Shown here: positions 1-19,600 of the stretch, in pieces
Layout: each line of letters opens with the position of its first letter
How positions within the stretch are numbered: the first letter of the stretch is position 1
NCBI GenBank assembly: GCA_036897485.1
Contig: JAYMTF010000019.1
Coordinates: 1-64,000, forward strand
Length of the DNA stretch: 64,000 bases
From: Pelargonium nanum
Taxonomy: Eukaryota > Streptophyta > Magnoliopsida > Geraniales > Geraniaceae
Reading direction: 5' to 3'
Position numbers and translations under genes: made by a program
The notes under the pieces: model-generated
Seen by the model: only the letters and a program-made list of their open reading frames with translations
What the model was told of the DNA's origin: nothing
Database searches by the model: none

Positions 1-2002
1 GCGCCGTGACACTGTCGAGGACTCGATGATTGAGATCGGAGAAGCGAGATTGAGATCGGATCGTACGGCGAGTGCAGATCTTTGTCGCTCTCGGGCCGTA
101 CAGTTACGGTCTCTCAGTCCGGTGCAACTGTCAGATTCCGGCACAGAAAGTGTATCTTCAATATCACATTCTCCTTTTTTACTATTTTTGTTTTCTTATT
201 TTAAAATGATTTTTATTAATAAATGTATTTATAGAGAATATTATTTTAACTAATATTTTAATAAATGAGTTATTAATTGAGAATCAACCGAACGTACTTA
301 TAACAATGAAGTTGCTCGTTATGGGATGGAACATTTGTGGGGGCGTGTTGCTTGTCATGGGCGTGTGTGGTGCACCTTTAGAGTATGAGGCCACGACGGT
401 CCGTGAAGACGATTTTGACTGTTATAGGCATATTTGTGTTTTTGGCCCAAGCTTGGCCGGTAGCCAATCTATCAATTATTGTTGTAATTGATGATCTTTT
501 AGTTGAGAGTTCTCGTGTAATTAACGTATCGTGTTTTATTAAAGTTCAGTAAAACATGATTGATATCCTTTTAGGAGAATTCAGATGAAGAGAAAGAGTG
601 AGTGAGAGGGATGTAAATGTCGAAACTTCGCCGTTTCGAAAATAAACAAAAAAATAGGCCTAGGCGTGGGTGTGATTGTAGTCCAAACAACTAACCTGGT
701 CAATCCATTTAGATTTGGTTCGACCCAGTTCATCATATTTTGGCCATATCCAGCCCAACACAACACATGGATCAACCAACGTACTCCACCCAATAAGGGG
801 GTTCGTTCTGTCAATACCCCTCTTGGGCTAAGGTATCATGCACTCCTACGTACACTCTTTTATATTACACTTGGTACATTTACTCTATTACTTTCGCGTT
901 GGAGGGAAATTACCATATAACACACTGATTTTCATTTAACACGACAAAAATTTAAGTGTTTGATATTCTTGTACCGTTGGAGTGTTGGACTACATCAACA
1001 ATCTGGTTTTCGCCTACCAAAGTGAAAATAACACATCAAAATCATTTAGGCTATTTCATTGTGTATACATAGGGATCCAAAATCCAAATGTAGAGAATTT
1101 GTTTTAGCTTCAATTTTTTGTTCACATGTTTCTTTTTTTCCACTTCAAGAGAATCCAAATTTTTGTGCATGTGAGACATGTCCAATGGGACAACTTTTGT
1201 AAATTTGACACAAAACCAAACTAATCATATTGGCCACCCAAATTTTGCCATAAATGGACCACATACAACCTTGAAAATGAAACTTCAATGAATTGCTTTA
1301 TAAATTTTGTATTGTTGTTGACATTGTTTCACAAGTGTCACTAACCAATATACAAACTCTAAGTCAATAAAAAATGAAAAAAATATTTTAATTTGGTTCT
1401 TTATTATCATCTATTAGTTTTGAATTAGTGCCTACTTTGATTTTTGTTTTAATTTGACCCATAAACTATACATATTCTAGTTTGGTCCCCAATCATGCTA
1501 ACCTTAAAATCCAATGTTCAATTATTCTATTTATTCACTTCCTCTAAATAATTCAAATTTCTCAAATTTATGTAAGGAATTCAAATTTAGCATTTTAAGA
1601 ATATAATAAACAAAATTACCATCAATAAAAAAATTAGTTGAATTTAACAAGCTTGTTCTTCAAACAAAAAAAAAATTGTTTATTTTCACCAAAAACATTC
1701 AACAAGGCCATCAATACCAACAAATATGTTGTTGCAACATTATTGCAATGGTAAATATTTTGAAATAGTAATTAAAGAAAATGATTTTTTTAGTAATTAA
1801 GCCAACAACTATCATGAAATAGAAATATAGAGATCAAATTAATATAATTAAATGAATTGTTGATGGTCTTTTATAGATTAAGACCAGGTTCAAAATTAAA
1901 TATAAATAGGCTAATATCAATACAAATCAATAGTTTTTTTAAATAATTTTATTAATCAAGGAATTTCACAAACAATTAAAAATTAATATATACATTCAAG
2001 TC

Positions 2003-2440
2003 ATTGGCTAAAAGTTGGTTGTGTGTTACAAAGCCGACACAAACATGTCACGTTCAGTAGTTATACTGAATGGTTGAACACAAACACGACACATTTAAAA
2101 CAATAACTAAATGAGTCGTGTTGACTCGACACGAACACGACCATCACATTCTGCATGATGTAACCAATACGTTTGACATGACACAATCCAACACACTTGG
2201 CATGACACAACCCAATACATTCGACACGTTATTATGATTAGTTTACAATTATACTCTTAAGAGTGCATGTTGGACGTGTCACAACACGACTAATTAAAAC
2301 ATGTGTGATTTGGATGCCCAACACGAACAGGACAAGATTATAAAACATGTTGGGTTCCCCAACACGAATATGACTCAATTACAAGATTATTAAACATGCT
2401 AATTATGTGTTATGTAATTGACAATTCTATATACAACCGA
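2003..2440. repeat. Dispersed non-coding repeat, ACACGAC-rich (family A)
   Basis: This stretch is packed with variants of CGACACGAACACGACC and CCCAACACGAA and their complements. The same word set recurs in intron 1 of the CIP7-like gene (5113-5585), at 15926-16163 and in a hydroxy-acid oxidase intron (37178-37310). It has no coding capacity. I infer an old non-autonomous element; its ends are not clear in this copy. Confidence 0.55.
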
Positions 2441-2491
2441 CACATTTTAGTGCGATGACATCATCACCACATCATCATAACATTGCCACAT

Positions 2492-2660
2492 CATGTATCA
2501 TTTTTTTATCAGTTGAGCTACACAATAGGAGGTAGCTCTATTGTTTTAACCCCAAACTCACCTCATACCGCCGGCAAAAATGCTCGAACCCGATATCACA
2601 AAAAAAATCCAAAGCGTTTACCGCTTGACCCAACATGATGCTGGTCACATGTATCATTTT
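2492..2660 (-). mobile_element. tRNA-derived SINE with target-site duplication
   Basis: Read on the minus strand, the body (2647 down to 2505) has an A-box-like TGGGTCAAGCGGT (2632-2620) and a B-box-like GGGTTCGAGCA (2591-2581), the spacing of a tRNA promoter, and ends in a run of A (2507-2501 as T on plus). The 13-base direct repeat CATGTATCATTTT flanks it at 2492-2504 and 2648-2660. The 3' portion (GTGTAGCTCAACTGATAAA) is shared with the SINE at 17491-17628, so both belong to one family. Short length and a weakly decayed duplication suggest a moderately young insertion. Confidence 0.8.
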
Positions 2661-4484
2661 AAAGAAGCACACTAGTTTTGGTTATAAAAAATAAAAATGT
2701 GTTTTATATGAGGGTAGTATGGTAAATACATGTACAAATATTTGTATTTAAAGACAACGGTTAAATTTGGAAGACCTTGATTTTCTGGTACATTTCCTAA
2801 TTTGCCCCTTATGAATAGTGGTCCACCCAATCTTATAAAATTTATGGACCACCTTGTCCTTTTCAAAAAATAAAATACTATTTTTTTATTATAAAAAAAC
2901 TAATAACAATCACAAATCATATATCCTAAAAAAAAACAATCACAAATCATATCCAAAACACATTTAAAATTGATTTTTGCACGACTAACTTAAATTTGAA
3001 GTTGAAACTAATAGACAATTAGAGATTAGTTGATGATTTGTACAATTATATTAATTATTTTATTATCTCAAATTTTCATAATAAAATGATAAGTATAGAA
3101 AATACAAATTATGTTTTAATTTAAACATATGTTATAAACTAAGTGTATGATCACTATTAAAAAAAAACTAAGTGTATGATCATGACTCTAAAAAAAAATC
3201 TTCTAACAAGTGACTATTTGAGATTATTCACGTGCAATCAATCAGTTTCGTGATAGCGAATTCATTTACGTGATTATAAATAATATTCAATAAGACTTGT
3301 GTGTTCTTGTTGGTTTAACTTACTTTAAAAATGATAACTTACCGGTTTTAAATTTGTTATTCTCGTGAGCGAATCTGAAAGTTCTATTAATGACATGAAA
3401 GCGACAAATATGGTTACATATCATTATTGATTCTAGTCAGAGTTATCAATGCAACTATCTAAAAATCAACTTACGTGGTTTGCGTTCTTGAATTATTCCA
3501 AACATGTTAGTTGTTTTTGGGTCTAATCAAGCCTGATATGACAGATGTGCAGATCAGGTTGAGCAACTAGACAATACATATTCATTTGAATCGCGCGTTT
3601 CGATTTTACATGTAAAATGTGTAGATCTGTGCGAGTTTACTCGACTAGAACCACGAAATTCTTAAGTAAATAACGTATGGTACTAAAGATTGGTTAGCCT
3701 CATTTTTCTAAGATTTGTGCATAAATGTGGGTCGAGTTTAGATCCAAAATGTCATATTTGTCAAACATGCAAAACGACCCAACCCGACCCACAACGCACA
3801 CATATTGAGTTAGAACAAGTACTTTTAAACCTAATTTAAAATAAACCATACGTTTGAACAATCAACTTTAATTCTAGATGTTGTTAGAGTTGATAATTCA
3901 GATCTGAACCTGAAAATCTAAATTTCGGTCCTATCATTTTCTTGTCTCGGGACACTAATATGGAAACCGTCCCTGATCCAAATCCTGAACCAAATTCCAA
4001 ACGGACCCAAATATATTTTGACCTAGATTATGTTTATGTTTCCTAACACTAGCTTGAAAACCCGATCCAAAACCCGAAATTGCCACTTTTAGTAGTAACT
4101 TGTAAGTGCCAATAATGCAAAGACCTAGAAAAGAAAAGGACATTATGGTCATTTCAGGTCAGAAACAGTAAAACCCAAGTCCATTATCGTAAATTCAAAT
4201 CAAATAAACCTCACCATAATCATCTTCTTCTCCAAATCACAGTTTAAAGAACAGTTTTTTAATTTTCTCTTCACAAAACCAAAAAAATGAAACTTTTGTC
4301 AGAATCACACACAAACAAACTATAATACCACTCTCTGTTCTTCATCTTCTTCGTCTTCGACCACTACCCACAAACCCTTTCTCTCTCCTCTGTACAGACA
4401 CTGTCTAGAGAGAGAAACTGAAAGCGAAAGCTACATTTTTGGGTTCAGAAAATGAGTAAAGCAGAAACCACCTCCTCATTGTGC

Positions 4485-4492
4485 TAGGGTTT
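4485..4492 (-). promoter_or_regulatory. Telo-box in the leader of the CIP7-like gene
   Basis: TAGGGTTT here is the complement of AAACCCTA, the telo-box found near transcription starts of many plant housekeeping genes. It lies about 520 bases before the chosen start codon, inside what looks like a 5' untranslated exon. The leader also holds two short upstream frames, ATG at 4452 (11 codons, ending TAG just at this box) and ATG at 4518 (5 codons). A leader intron is likely, with donor near 4576 and acceptor near 4899; this is inference. Confidence 0.4.
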
Positions 4493-5006
4493 GCGTAGAG
4501 CTCAAGAAGACCCGAATGTTGCTTCCCATTTGACCCAACTCAAGGATCCGATTATCGAATCGAGGATCGAGCTCAGGTTCGCTTCGATTTCGACGATCCC
4601 ATTTCGGTTTTTTGAATAGTTTAGCATGCAAATTGGTTGTGCTCACTTGGGTCTGGCTCGTTTGTGGCATTTGAGTTCGGTTTCTATGGAATCAGATCTG
4701 GGTTGTGTCATTTTGGTTTTGAGTAGTTGGGGTTTTAGGATTGAGATCTGTGGTGGGTTTTTGGAGAAGCTTTTTGGGTTTTTTGGTAGTGGATTTTTAG
4801 CTACTGGGTTTGTGTTGACTGATTGTTTCTTCTTCATTGATCTCATTTTCATTTCAAATGCTTATGTTTTGATTGTTGCTTTGAACTCTGCAATGCAGCT
4901 TGAAAGTTTTGGAACTCGATGTTCTTGTCTCGGAACTTGATTAATTAGGACTGTGAAGATCCGGGTTCGGTAAGTGTAGAGATAGTATAATCGCCGCTGA
5001 GGGGAA

Positions 5007-12965
<7,959 letters not shown>

Positions 12966-13465
12966 TCACCACATAAGAAGACTCCCAAAGCACGAGCACG
13001 GGAACGGGAACGTATTCAACGATTAGGGTGTAAAGGACGATATATACAAAGTTACAAACGCTTCAGGTAGGCACGGTACAACCATTATTATATTTGATCT
13101 ACGGTGAGAATTTGTACATCTTGAAATTATGAGGCCCTCCTTGTGAGTTAGTTACGTTTGATAGTTGTTGAGATATACTGTATATTATATTGAATCAAAG
13201 TCGCCAATTTGCGTAATCTCATTGTGATTTTGAGTTCAGGGCATTTTTTTTACCTCTCCTTTCATTTGTCTAGACTAGAAATATGACATTTTAAGAAGAG
13301 TTATACGATTATGCGGAGTATTTAGCTTTTTGTTAAAGATGTCTCTATCATATATTATGGTTATAGAATCATTTCGTGACTTCGACTGTTATGAATTTGA
13401 TTTCTTTTCTTTAGTGAAAGTTATAGATTTACCAACGAAGAATTTGGACGTAGTGTGCATGCATA

Positions 13466-13876
13466 TTGCATTTTGGATAAATTGTACAAAACTATTCTGA
13501 ACTTTGCACGTGTTGCACACACCTACATTGAACTTAAAAGTGGAACAACCAACTACGCGCTGTAATGTTAATAACAATGTTAACTATTTATTGAAAGGAC
13601 AAAAATGACCTTATATAACATGTTTCTAATAGTAAGTGCAATTAGTTGTTCCGCTTTAAAGCTCAATATAGTTGTGTAACAGGTGCAAAGCTCAGTGTAG
13701 TTTTGTGTCGTAAGAAAATCATATTTTATGTAGGGACGTTTTTCTCTTTCCAGTAAAAACTTGACACCGTTATTAACGGTGCAATTCATTGAAAGTTCAA
13801 TGTAGATGTGTGCAATACGTGCAAAGTTCAGTGCAATATTGTGCAGAGGTATCGTTATTTTTCCAAGAGTAGGCCT
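13466..13876. mobile_element. Long-terminal-inverted-repeat miniature element
   Basis: The left arm contains GAACTTTGCACGTGTTGCAC followed by an ACACCTACATTGAACTT stretch. The right arm, on the other strand, contains GAACTTTGCACGTATTGCAC followed by ACATCTACATTGAACTT. The arms are roughly 70-80 bases each around a centre without coding potential. This is the build of a foldback or MULE-type MITE. A related, shorter sequence lies in ABCB intron 8 (about 20795-20965). Exact ends and target duplication not determined. Confidence 0.7.
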
Positions 13877-14197
13877 AGGATACACATGGGACAGGATCGG
13901 CACAAGAATGTTGCTTAGAAACTGGTTGTAGCAAGTTACGAGTTATGGGTCCCTTTTGATTTCTCTATCGTTTGAACCTTGTTGGTCTTTTGAACAGTGT
14001 GTGTATATATATATGTATGTATATTTGTTAGCATTTCCTATGGTTTTGACCAGGCTTTCTGTCTAATGGATCTTTTCTTTTGTTTTCTTCCTTGCAACTC
14101 TGATGGACTTTGGTTTGTGACTCTGCGTAGGCGAATCCTTCGTTTTATGTTTGTTAATTATGGTATTTAGTTTAATATGCAGGCAATGAGATGGTCT

Positions 14198-14241
14198 CTC
14201 ATATATATATATATATATGTATATGTATATGCATATGTATA
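14198..14241. repeat. TA/TATG microsatellite
   Basis: A run of AT dinucleotides passes into GTATATGTATATGCATATGT. It is simple repeat DNA in the intergenic region. Confidence 0.85.
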
Positions 14242-15844
14242 TGGCAGTTTTTGGTTGGTATTTTGCACTTGGAGGCTAGACATATGCATGTTTATTACAA
14301 TATTTGACAGTGTCATGCATGAGAATATTGTATGATATGGTGTTTGGTGAATCCTTGGTACTTGGATTTGATAGAGTTAAAATCATCATTCTCTGCATGT
14401 AGTTTCTATTTGAGATTTTTATACATTTATAGAGTTGTTTACAATTGATTCAGTGAACATTGTGTGGTAGGTGTGGTATCAGTTGAAAAATTGTCATCAT
14501 TGTATTGGAGAGCCAATCTATGATCATGAATAAAATATTGATCTATGGTTTGTAAAAATTTCGATAGTTTGAGAATCAAATTGAAACTAAATTTCGATTG
14601 GATACTGATTCGAAACGAAATGAATATTTTGCAAGTTCATTGATAATGGTTTATATTTGCATGCATTAAAGTTCATTATTTTTATATTATATAGTTTTGT
14701 TTCATTTTTCGCAAAGATAAGTTTGTGCAAATTCATCGACAATTGTTACCAAATTATTTTACGTGTAACTTGCATACATCAAGTTTACATGACTGCATTT
14801 AACTTGACCGACCAAGTGAATCAATACCATGTAGTAAGTTTACATGCGCCTAGGGGGTGTACATGGGCGAGTTTCCCGCCTGATTATGAAAGTGAGTCAA
14901 TTAACTTAATAAAATAATTTAGTCAAATGGGCGAATCTGATGATGTCTCCTAGAATTTTAGCTGATCGGGCAGGTGGGTACTCGTGGTTTGGACTTTGTG
15001 AACCCATTGGACCTATGAGATTAGTTAGGCTAGACCGAAATGTGAGCAATTTAAGTTTGAATAGTTTTTTACAGTACGGATACAATTTAAATTAGCGGGT
15101 TATCGATTTTCTCTGAACGCCCCTACATACACCCATACTCTTTAGACCAATTATGTGCCATTAATTTTGACCAATAATCAATACCACACAGTAAAAACTG
15201 ATTTTGATTGATGTGTACTAGTTAATACTAATTTACAACTAAAAAATTATGTTGGTCAATAGATCAAAGTATCAATTTATTAAATTAATCAAATTAATCA
15301 TTTGTGGTCTAAATCTTAATCACCCTCACTAATACAAAAATACCCATTGACCCAATAATCAATTTTTTTAGTCAAAGATATGATCATCATCAACTTGGAC
15401 TTTGTCCATTAAATTATTACAAAACTACCCTTTGCACTCAGTTGCATGCCAAGTGGAGTGAGCATGCCAATTGATCATATATGTATATAGTTTGTATTTT
15501 ATTGGTAAGTCCATAAAATAATCCATAGAAGCTTGAGAAAGGAGCTACTTTTATGAGCCATTTTGTGGGAAAATAGTTTCACACTACAAGACAATGACAT
15601 CATTGACAACAATAGTTTAGTACAAAAATGGCAAAATCATCATATAATTTACCAAACAAGCCGGCCTTGTAAGCCTTGACTACTGTCCATGACTGCTCTG
15701 CCTCCATTCGTCAAGAACCTAACTCTTTTTGGGGCCCACCTTTGGGTCAGGTTGACATGATACGATACGATCATCTTGTTCTTTATCGAGAAATTGAAGA
15801 AACTACTTAAAAGGTATAGACCTCATTACGGAAGAAAGAATTCT

Positions 15845-15943
15845 TCCGGACGGAGAATGACCCGCGAGCGTAAAGGCAGAAGGGAGCTTGACTGCAAGAC
15901 CCGCCCGTCGAGCAGGGACGAAAGTCGGCCTTAGTGTCCGACG
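15845..15943 (+). other. Nuclear plastid DNA fragment (piece of 23S rRNA gene)
   Basis: Words such as AAGGCAGAAGGGAGCTTGAC, CCCGTCGAGCAGGGACGAAA and GTCGGCCTTAGTG match what I recall of domain V of the plastid 23S rRNA gene. G+C is about 60 percent in an AT-rich neighbourhood. Only about 100 bases are recognisable, and the copy differs from the plastid form I remember at several sites and lacks one base near its right end. It is a small, somewhat aged plastid-to-nucleus transfer, not a working rRNA gene. The flank 15800-15845 may belong to the same insertion but I cannot place it. Confidence 0.8.
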
Positions 15944-16163
15944 TAAACACGATCCAACACATTTTGTTTGATAAAACCAACACGTTTGACACGACATTTA
16001 CGGTTATACCTTTGAATGTGCGTGTGGGATATGTTTTATGTGTGCTACAACACGACTAATTAATTGTGCATGTGTGTTTTTGGGGCCCAACACGATTATG
16101 ATATGTACGAGCCTGCTAATTTTGTGTTATGTATCACGTTACGACACAAATGGTCAACTCTAG
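15926..16163. repeat. Family A repeat next to the plastid-like fragment
   Basis: Contains AACACGATCC, ACACGTTTGACACGAC and GGGGCCCAACACGATTATGA words, and ends near TGGTCAACTCTAG, a degenerate form of the shared end. It directly abuts the plastid-like fragment, so one probably inserted beside or into the other. No coding capacity. Confidence 0.5.
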
Positions 16164-16569
16164 AAATACATTCTGGTACATTTATTTTACAAGTACACCA
16201 CTTTCAGACACTTATGAATAGATTTACACCAATTTATCACACCTCTTGTTGGTCGAATTAAGCCTTTTCAGTCCAAACATAAAAAAACATAATCGAAAAT
16301 TCAAATTGTGACTTGAACCTCAAGGCACCCAAAATTCGGTCCACAATTTTATGTGTTCATGTTGGCAAAAATAAACCTAGACATTTTACGCGTAAACCCA
16401 AAACGCAATCCAAAATTTGCACTTTTTTCAAGTTGGGTTTACGCCAGACATTTTCAATTCGAATTTGAAAGCAAGATCCGAAACTCAAATTATCAGCTCT
16501 ATCTCTAACTTGGATTCCAAGCTCCAACAATTGTATTTGCAGCAAATCGTATTTGCATGTATATACAGA

Positions 16570-16583
16570 CATATATATATATA
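16570..16583 (+). promoter_or_regulatory. Putative TATA box of the ABCB gene
   Basis: A TATATATATATA run sits 77-90 bases before the ATG at 16660, followed by a C/T-rich leader (CTCCTTCTTTTCTCTC). That spacing fits a short 5' leader. Inference from position only. Confidence 0.45.
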
Positions 16584-16659
16584 GCTCTGACTTGTCTCCT
16601 TCTTTTCTCTCAAACATTTCATCGAACACCTCACACGCAACCAACCTCAACTACCATCC

Positions 16660-19600
16660 ATGGCCGACACCTCCTTCAACCACCACCGCTCCGCCTCCCA
16701 CCGCTCCCGCCGGCGCCGCCACACCACTCCGGTGGACTCCAGCCCCGCATCCCGCTCCTTCACGCCCCTCTCCGCCTCCCGCCACTCCTCTCCGTCGCGA
16801 CTCCACCACCCATCTCCGGCGACCCCGTTCGGCCAAGACACCGACCAGTCATGGCTCGGCGAGGTCTCGTGGCAGTTCGAGCCAACTGGGTTCCGCGAAA
16901 GTCGCGACCTTGGCGCCGCCCTCGTCCCGTGGGCGGCGGCGCCGGACCGGCCGCGTTTCGCGGCCAATGGGGTCGCCGGAGACTTTTCGCGGAGCTCGAG
17001 CCAGTTTCATAGCTTTGTGAATCCGTATTACGAGAGCTCGTTTTCAGGGGAGAGGCTTGAGCTGAGGAGCTATGTGGGTAGGGGCAAAAAGGAGAGAAAA
17101 CATAGTTTTGTTTCAATGGCTAGCTTGGGAGTGATCAAGGAAGATTCTAGTCCTGTTTTGGTTCATGAAACCAAGCAAAGTTTTGGTCTTTTTCATGGAC
17201 ACAATGATCCTAGTTGGGAATCAATGTCTCATGGTTATGGTGATGAAGATGATGATGTTTATGGCCATCATGGCACAACCCATGATCATGGTCATGAGAG
17301 GTACTATACTTTTCGATAATTTGATATTGGGTTACACACAATTGCTTGAGTTTTATTCATTTTACGTGTTTGCTAGAGTTGACAAATGAGTCAGCGGACT
17401 GGACTTGGGTCCAAATGGGTCAGGCCTAAGAACGTAATGTGTATCAGACTACTTTTTGTTGACTCAAGTTCGATGTTATCGGGGTGAGTTTTTTTATCAT
17501 TGAATTACACAATAAGAGGTAACTCTCTTCTTAAAATCCCACCCCACCCCACTCGACTCAAAGAGTTGAACCCACGACCTGTCATAGAGAGATATGTGTC
17601 TTGAACATCGAGCCATCCCCTAGTAGACTTATCGGGGTGAGTTAGTGAAGGCCCACGAGCACGAGGCAGAATTAGGCTAAGTCTGCTCACATGTTTATCA
17701 GAATGTATTTGTCAACTTGGGTTAGAGTCCACAATTCGAGTTTTGAGTTGCGTTTTATTTGTAAAATGTGTGGAGTTGTCTGACCAGCTCACAATTTTCT
17801 CAATATTGGCCAGATTTTTTTTTTACCTGAACCTGCAAAAATGAAGCTCATTTTTTTCCTCATTTTTCAATGTGTGACTTATTTATTTTCACCATTTGAT
17901 CAAGGTATGATGATGACACTGAAGATGATGATATTGATGAAAGTGACTATGATGATGAAGATGGTGATGAAGAGGTTGCAAAACCAATAGGGTTGTTTGG
18001 TTTATTTAGGTACTCAACAAAATGGGACATAATTCTTGTGTTTTTGGGTTGTGTTGGAGCTTTGATCAATGGAGGCTCTCTTCCTTGGTACTCTTATCTT
18101 TTTGGAGAGTTTGTTAACAAGATTGCTAAAGAATCTGAATCCAACACAACACAAATGATGAAAGATGTGGAAAAGGTACGACATTTATCAGTAAAATGGG
18201 CATCAGTTCGACTGATATAACCTTATATCAGATGTACTTGAAATACGTAGTTCTAAGTATAAGATCTTACGGACTAACAAAAATTGCTCATTGCTCTTAC
18301 AATGTTTAGATATGTTTGTTCATGTCTGGCCTAGCAGCTGTGGTGTTGGTAGGAGCATACATGGGTAAGACCAAAAACACAACACAAAAACAACCTTAAA
18401 TATTGTATACTTTGTTCCAAGTTTGTGCTAATAATCAAACAATGCTATTTTTGATGAAATTTACAGAGATCACTTGTTGGAGATTGGTCGGAGAACGATC
18501 GGCTCAGCGTATACGAACAAAGTATTTACGGGCAGTTCTTCGACAGGATATCGGGTTTTTCGATACACAAATTAGTACTGGTGATATTATGCATGGAATT
18601 GCTAGTGATGTTGCACAAATCCAAGAAGTTATGGGGGAGAAGGTTAGTTTTTGTTTTTGCGGACACTCAAAATTCGACCATATTTATCGATTGTAATAGT
18701 TAAAAACATATTCATTTTTGGGTTGGATCGGGTTTGTCATGGAAAAGTGCAGATTGGGTAGAAAGAAAACTGCACTCAGCTCGCACATTTTCTATGTAAA
18801 ATCCGACTCTCACGAACCCAAACTTCCTTGCAAGTCCGGTTAGCGTTAAGTCTTTTTAACCAAAACTCGGAAAAAATCCAACTCCTCAATCAATTTTTGA
18901 CTCGGTTGGATATATTTAGCATGAAAAAGTGTGGATCGAGTCAGCAAAATCGCACTCGGCCCATGTTTTTTAATGTAAAACTCACGATTGTGCCTGGCAA
19001 TACAGGTCATGAGCCGGGCAAAAAACGCACATGTTTTTATTGGACAACTTTTTGTCAATTCCATCGAACCTCAGATAAAGACCGATTAAAAGTTGTAAAA
19101 TAAGAACGCATGCGGCCTGAATATTCAGATCTACTGTGACCAACACAAATCCACACTTCTTGCGGGTCGAATTTGGGTTGGGTCAAGTTTTTTTTAACCC
19201 GAACACCCAAATCTGAAAAACCCAATCCCGACCTTAAACTCGAATTATCAGCTCTATTTGAAATAAATCTTTGTGTAATTGCAGATGGCACATTTCATTC
19301 ACCATATATTCACCTTCATTTGTGGGTACACAGTTGGGTTTTTGAGGTCATGGAAGGTGTCTCTAGTGGTCTTCTCAGTCACTCCATTAATGATGTTTTG
19401 TGGAATTGCCTATAAGGCCATTTATGTGGGCCTAACTGCAAAAGAAGAGGTTAGTGACATTGCTTCAAAGGGTTAAATCTTTTAAGAGGTGTCTCAAACT
19501 CGAGTCCTCGAGCTTGCACGTAAACTGTGTTATCGTTTATTGATCTATTTTAGCATTTTGATTGAAGGTTTCATATCGAAAAGCCGGGGGTGTCGCGGAA

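Larger units (their letters stand above)
1..4200. other. Intergenic region, AT-rich with repeats; no gene supported
   Basis: No open frame here resembles a known protein or shows coding structure. Bases 1-170 are much richer in G+C than what follows and may be the end of an element or of a gene lying to the left; I do not recognise it. Bases 660-940 carry short open frames on both strands without similarity that I can see. From 2000 to 2440 lies a repeat rich in ACACGAC words, at 2492-2660 a SINE with a target duplication, and at about 3890-4100 another dispersed repeat beginning with the shared end AGAGTTGATAATT. The rest is AT-rich DNA with runs of A or T. Confidence 0.6.
12966..16569. other. 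Intergenic region between the CIP7-like and ABCB genes
   Basis: No gene is supported. It begins with the 3' untranslated region of the CIP7-like gene. It then holds a long-TIR element (13466-13876), a TA-rich microsatellite (14198-14241), AT-rich DNA, a repeat rich in CCCG words near 14850-15120, a scrap of plastid 23S rDNA (15845-15943), a family A repeat (15926-16163) and a family C repeat ending TTATCAGCTCT at 16500. The promoter of the ABCB gene occupies the last few hundred bases. Confidence 0.6.

Noticed and set aside
306-491. 61-codon frame with an ATG and hydrophobic start
   Set aside because: It looks a little like a signal peptide, but it is short, isolated and without a recognisable mature domain.
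581-920. Open frames on both strands at 581-814 and 666-920
   Set aside because: They mirror one another, match no protein I know, and lie in AT-rich repeat-like DNA without splice or promoter context.
15803-15997. Minus-strand frames of about 60 codons
   Set aside because: They are antisense readings of the plastid 23S rDNA-like fragment.
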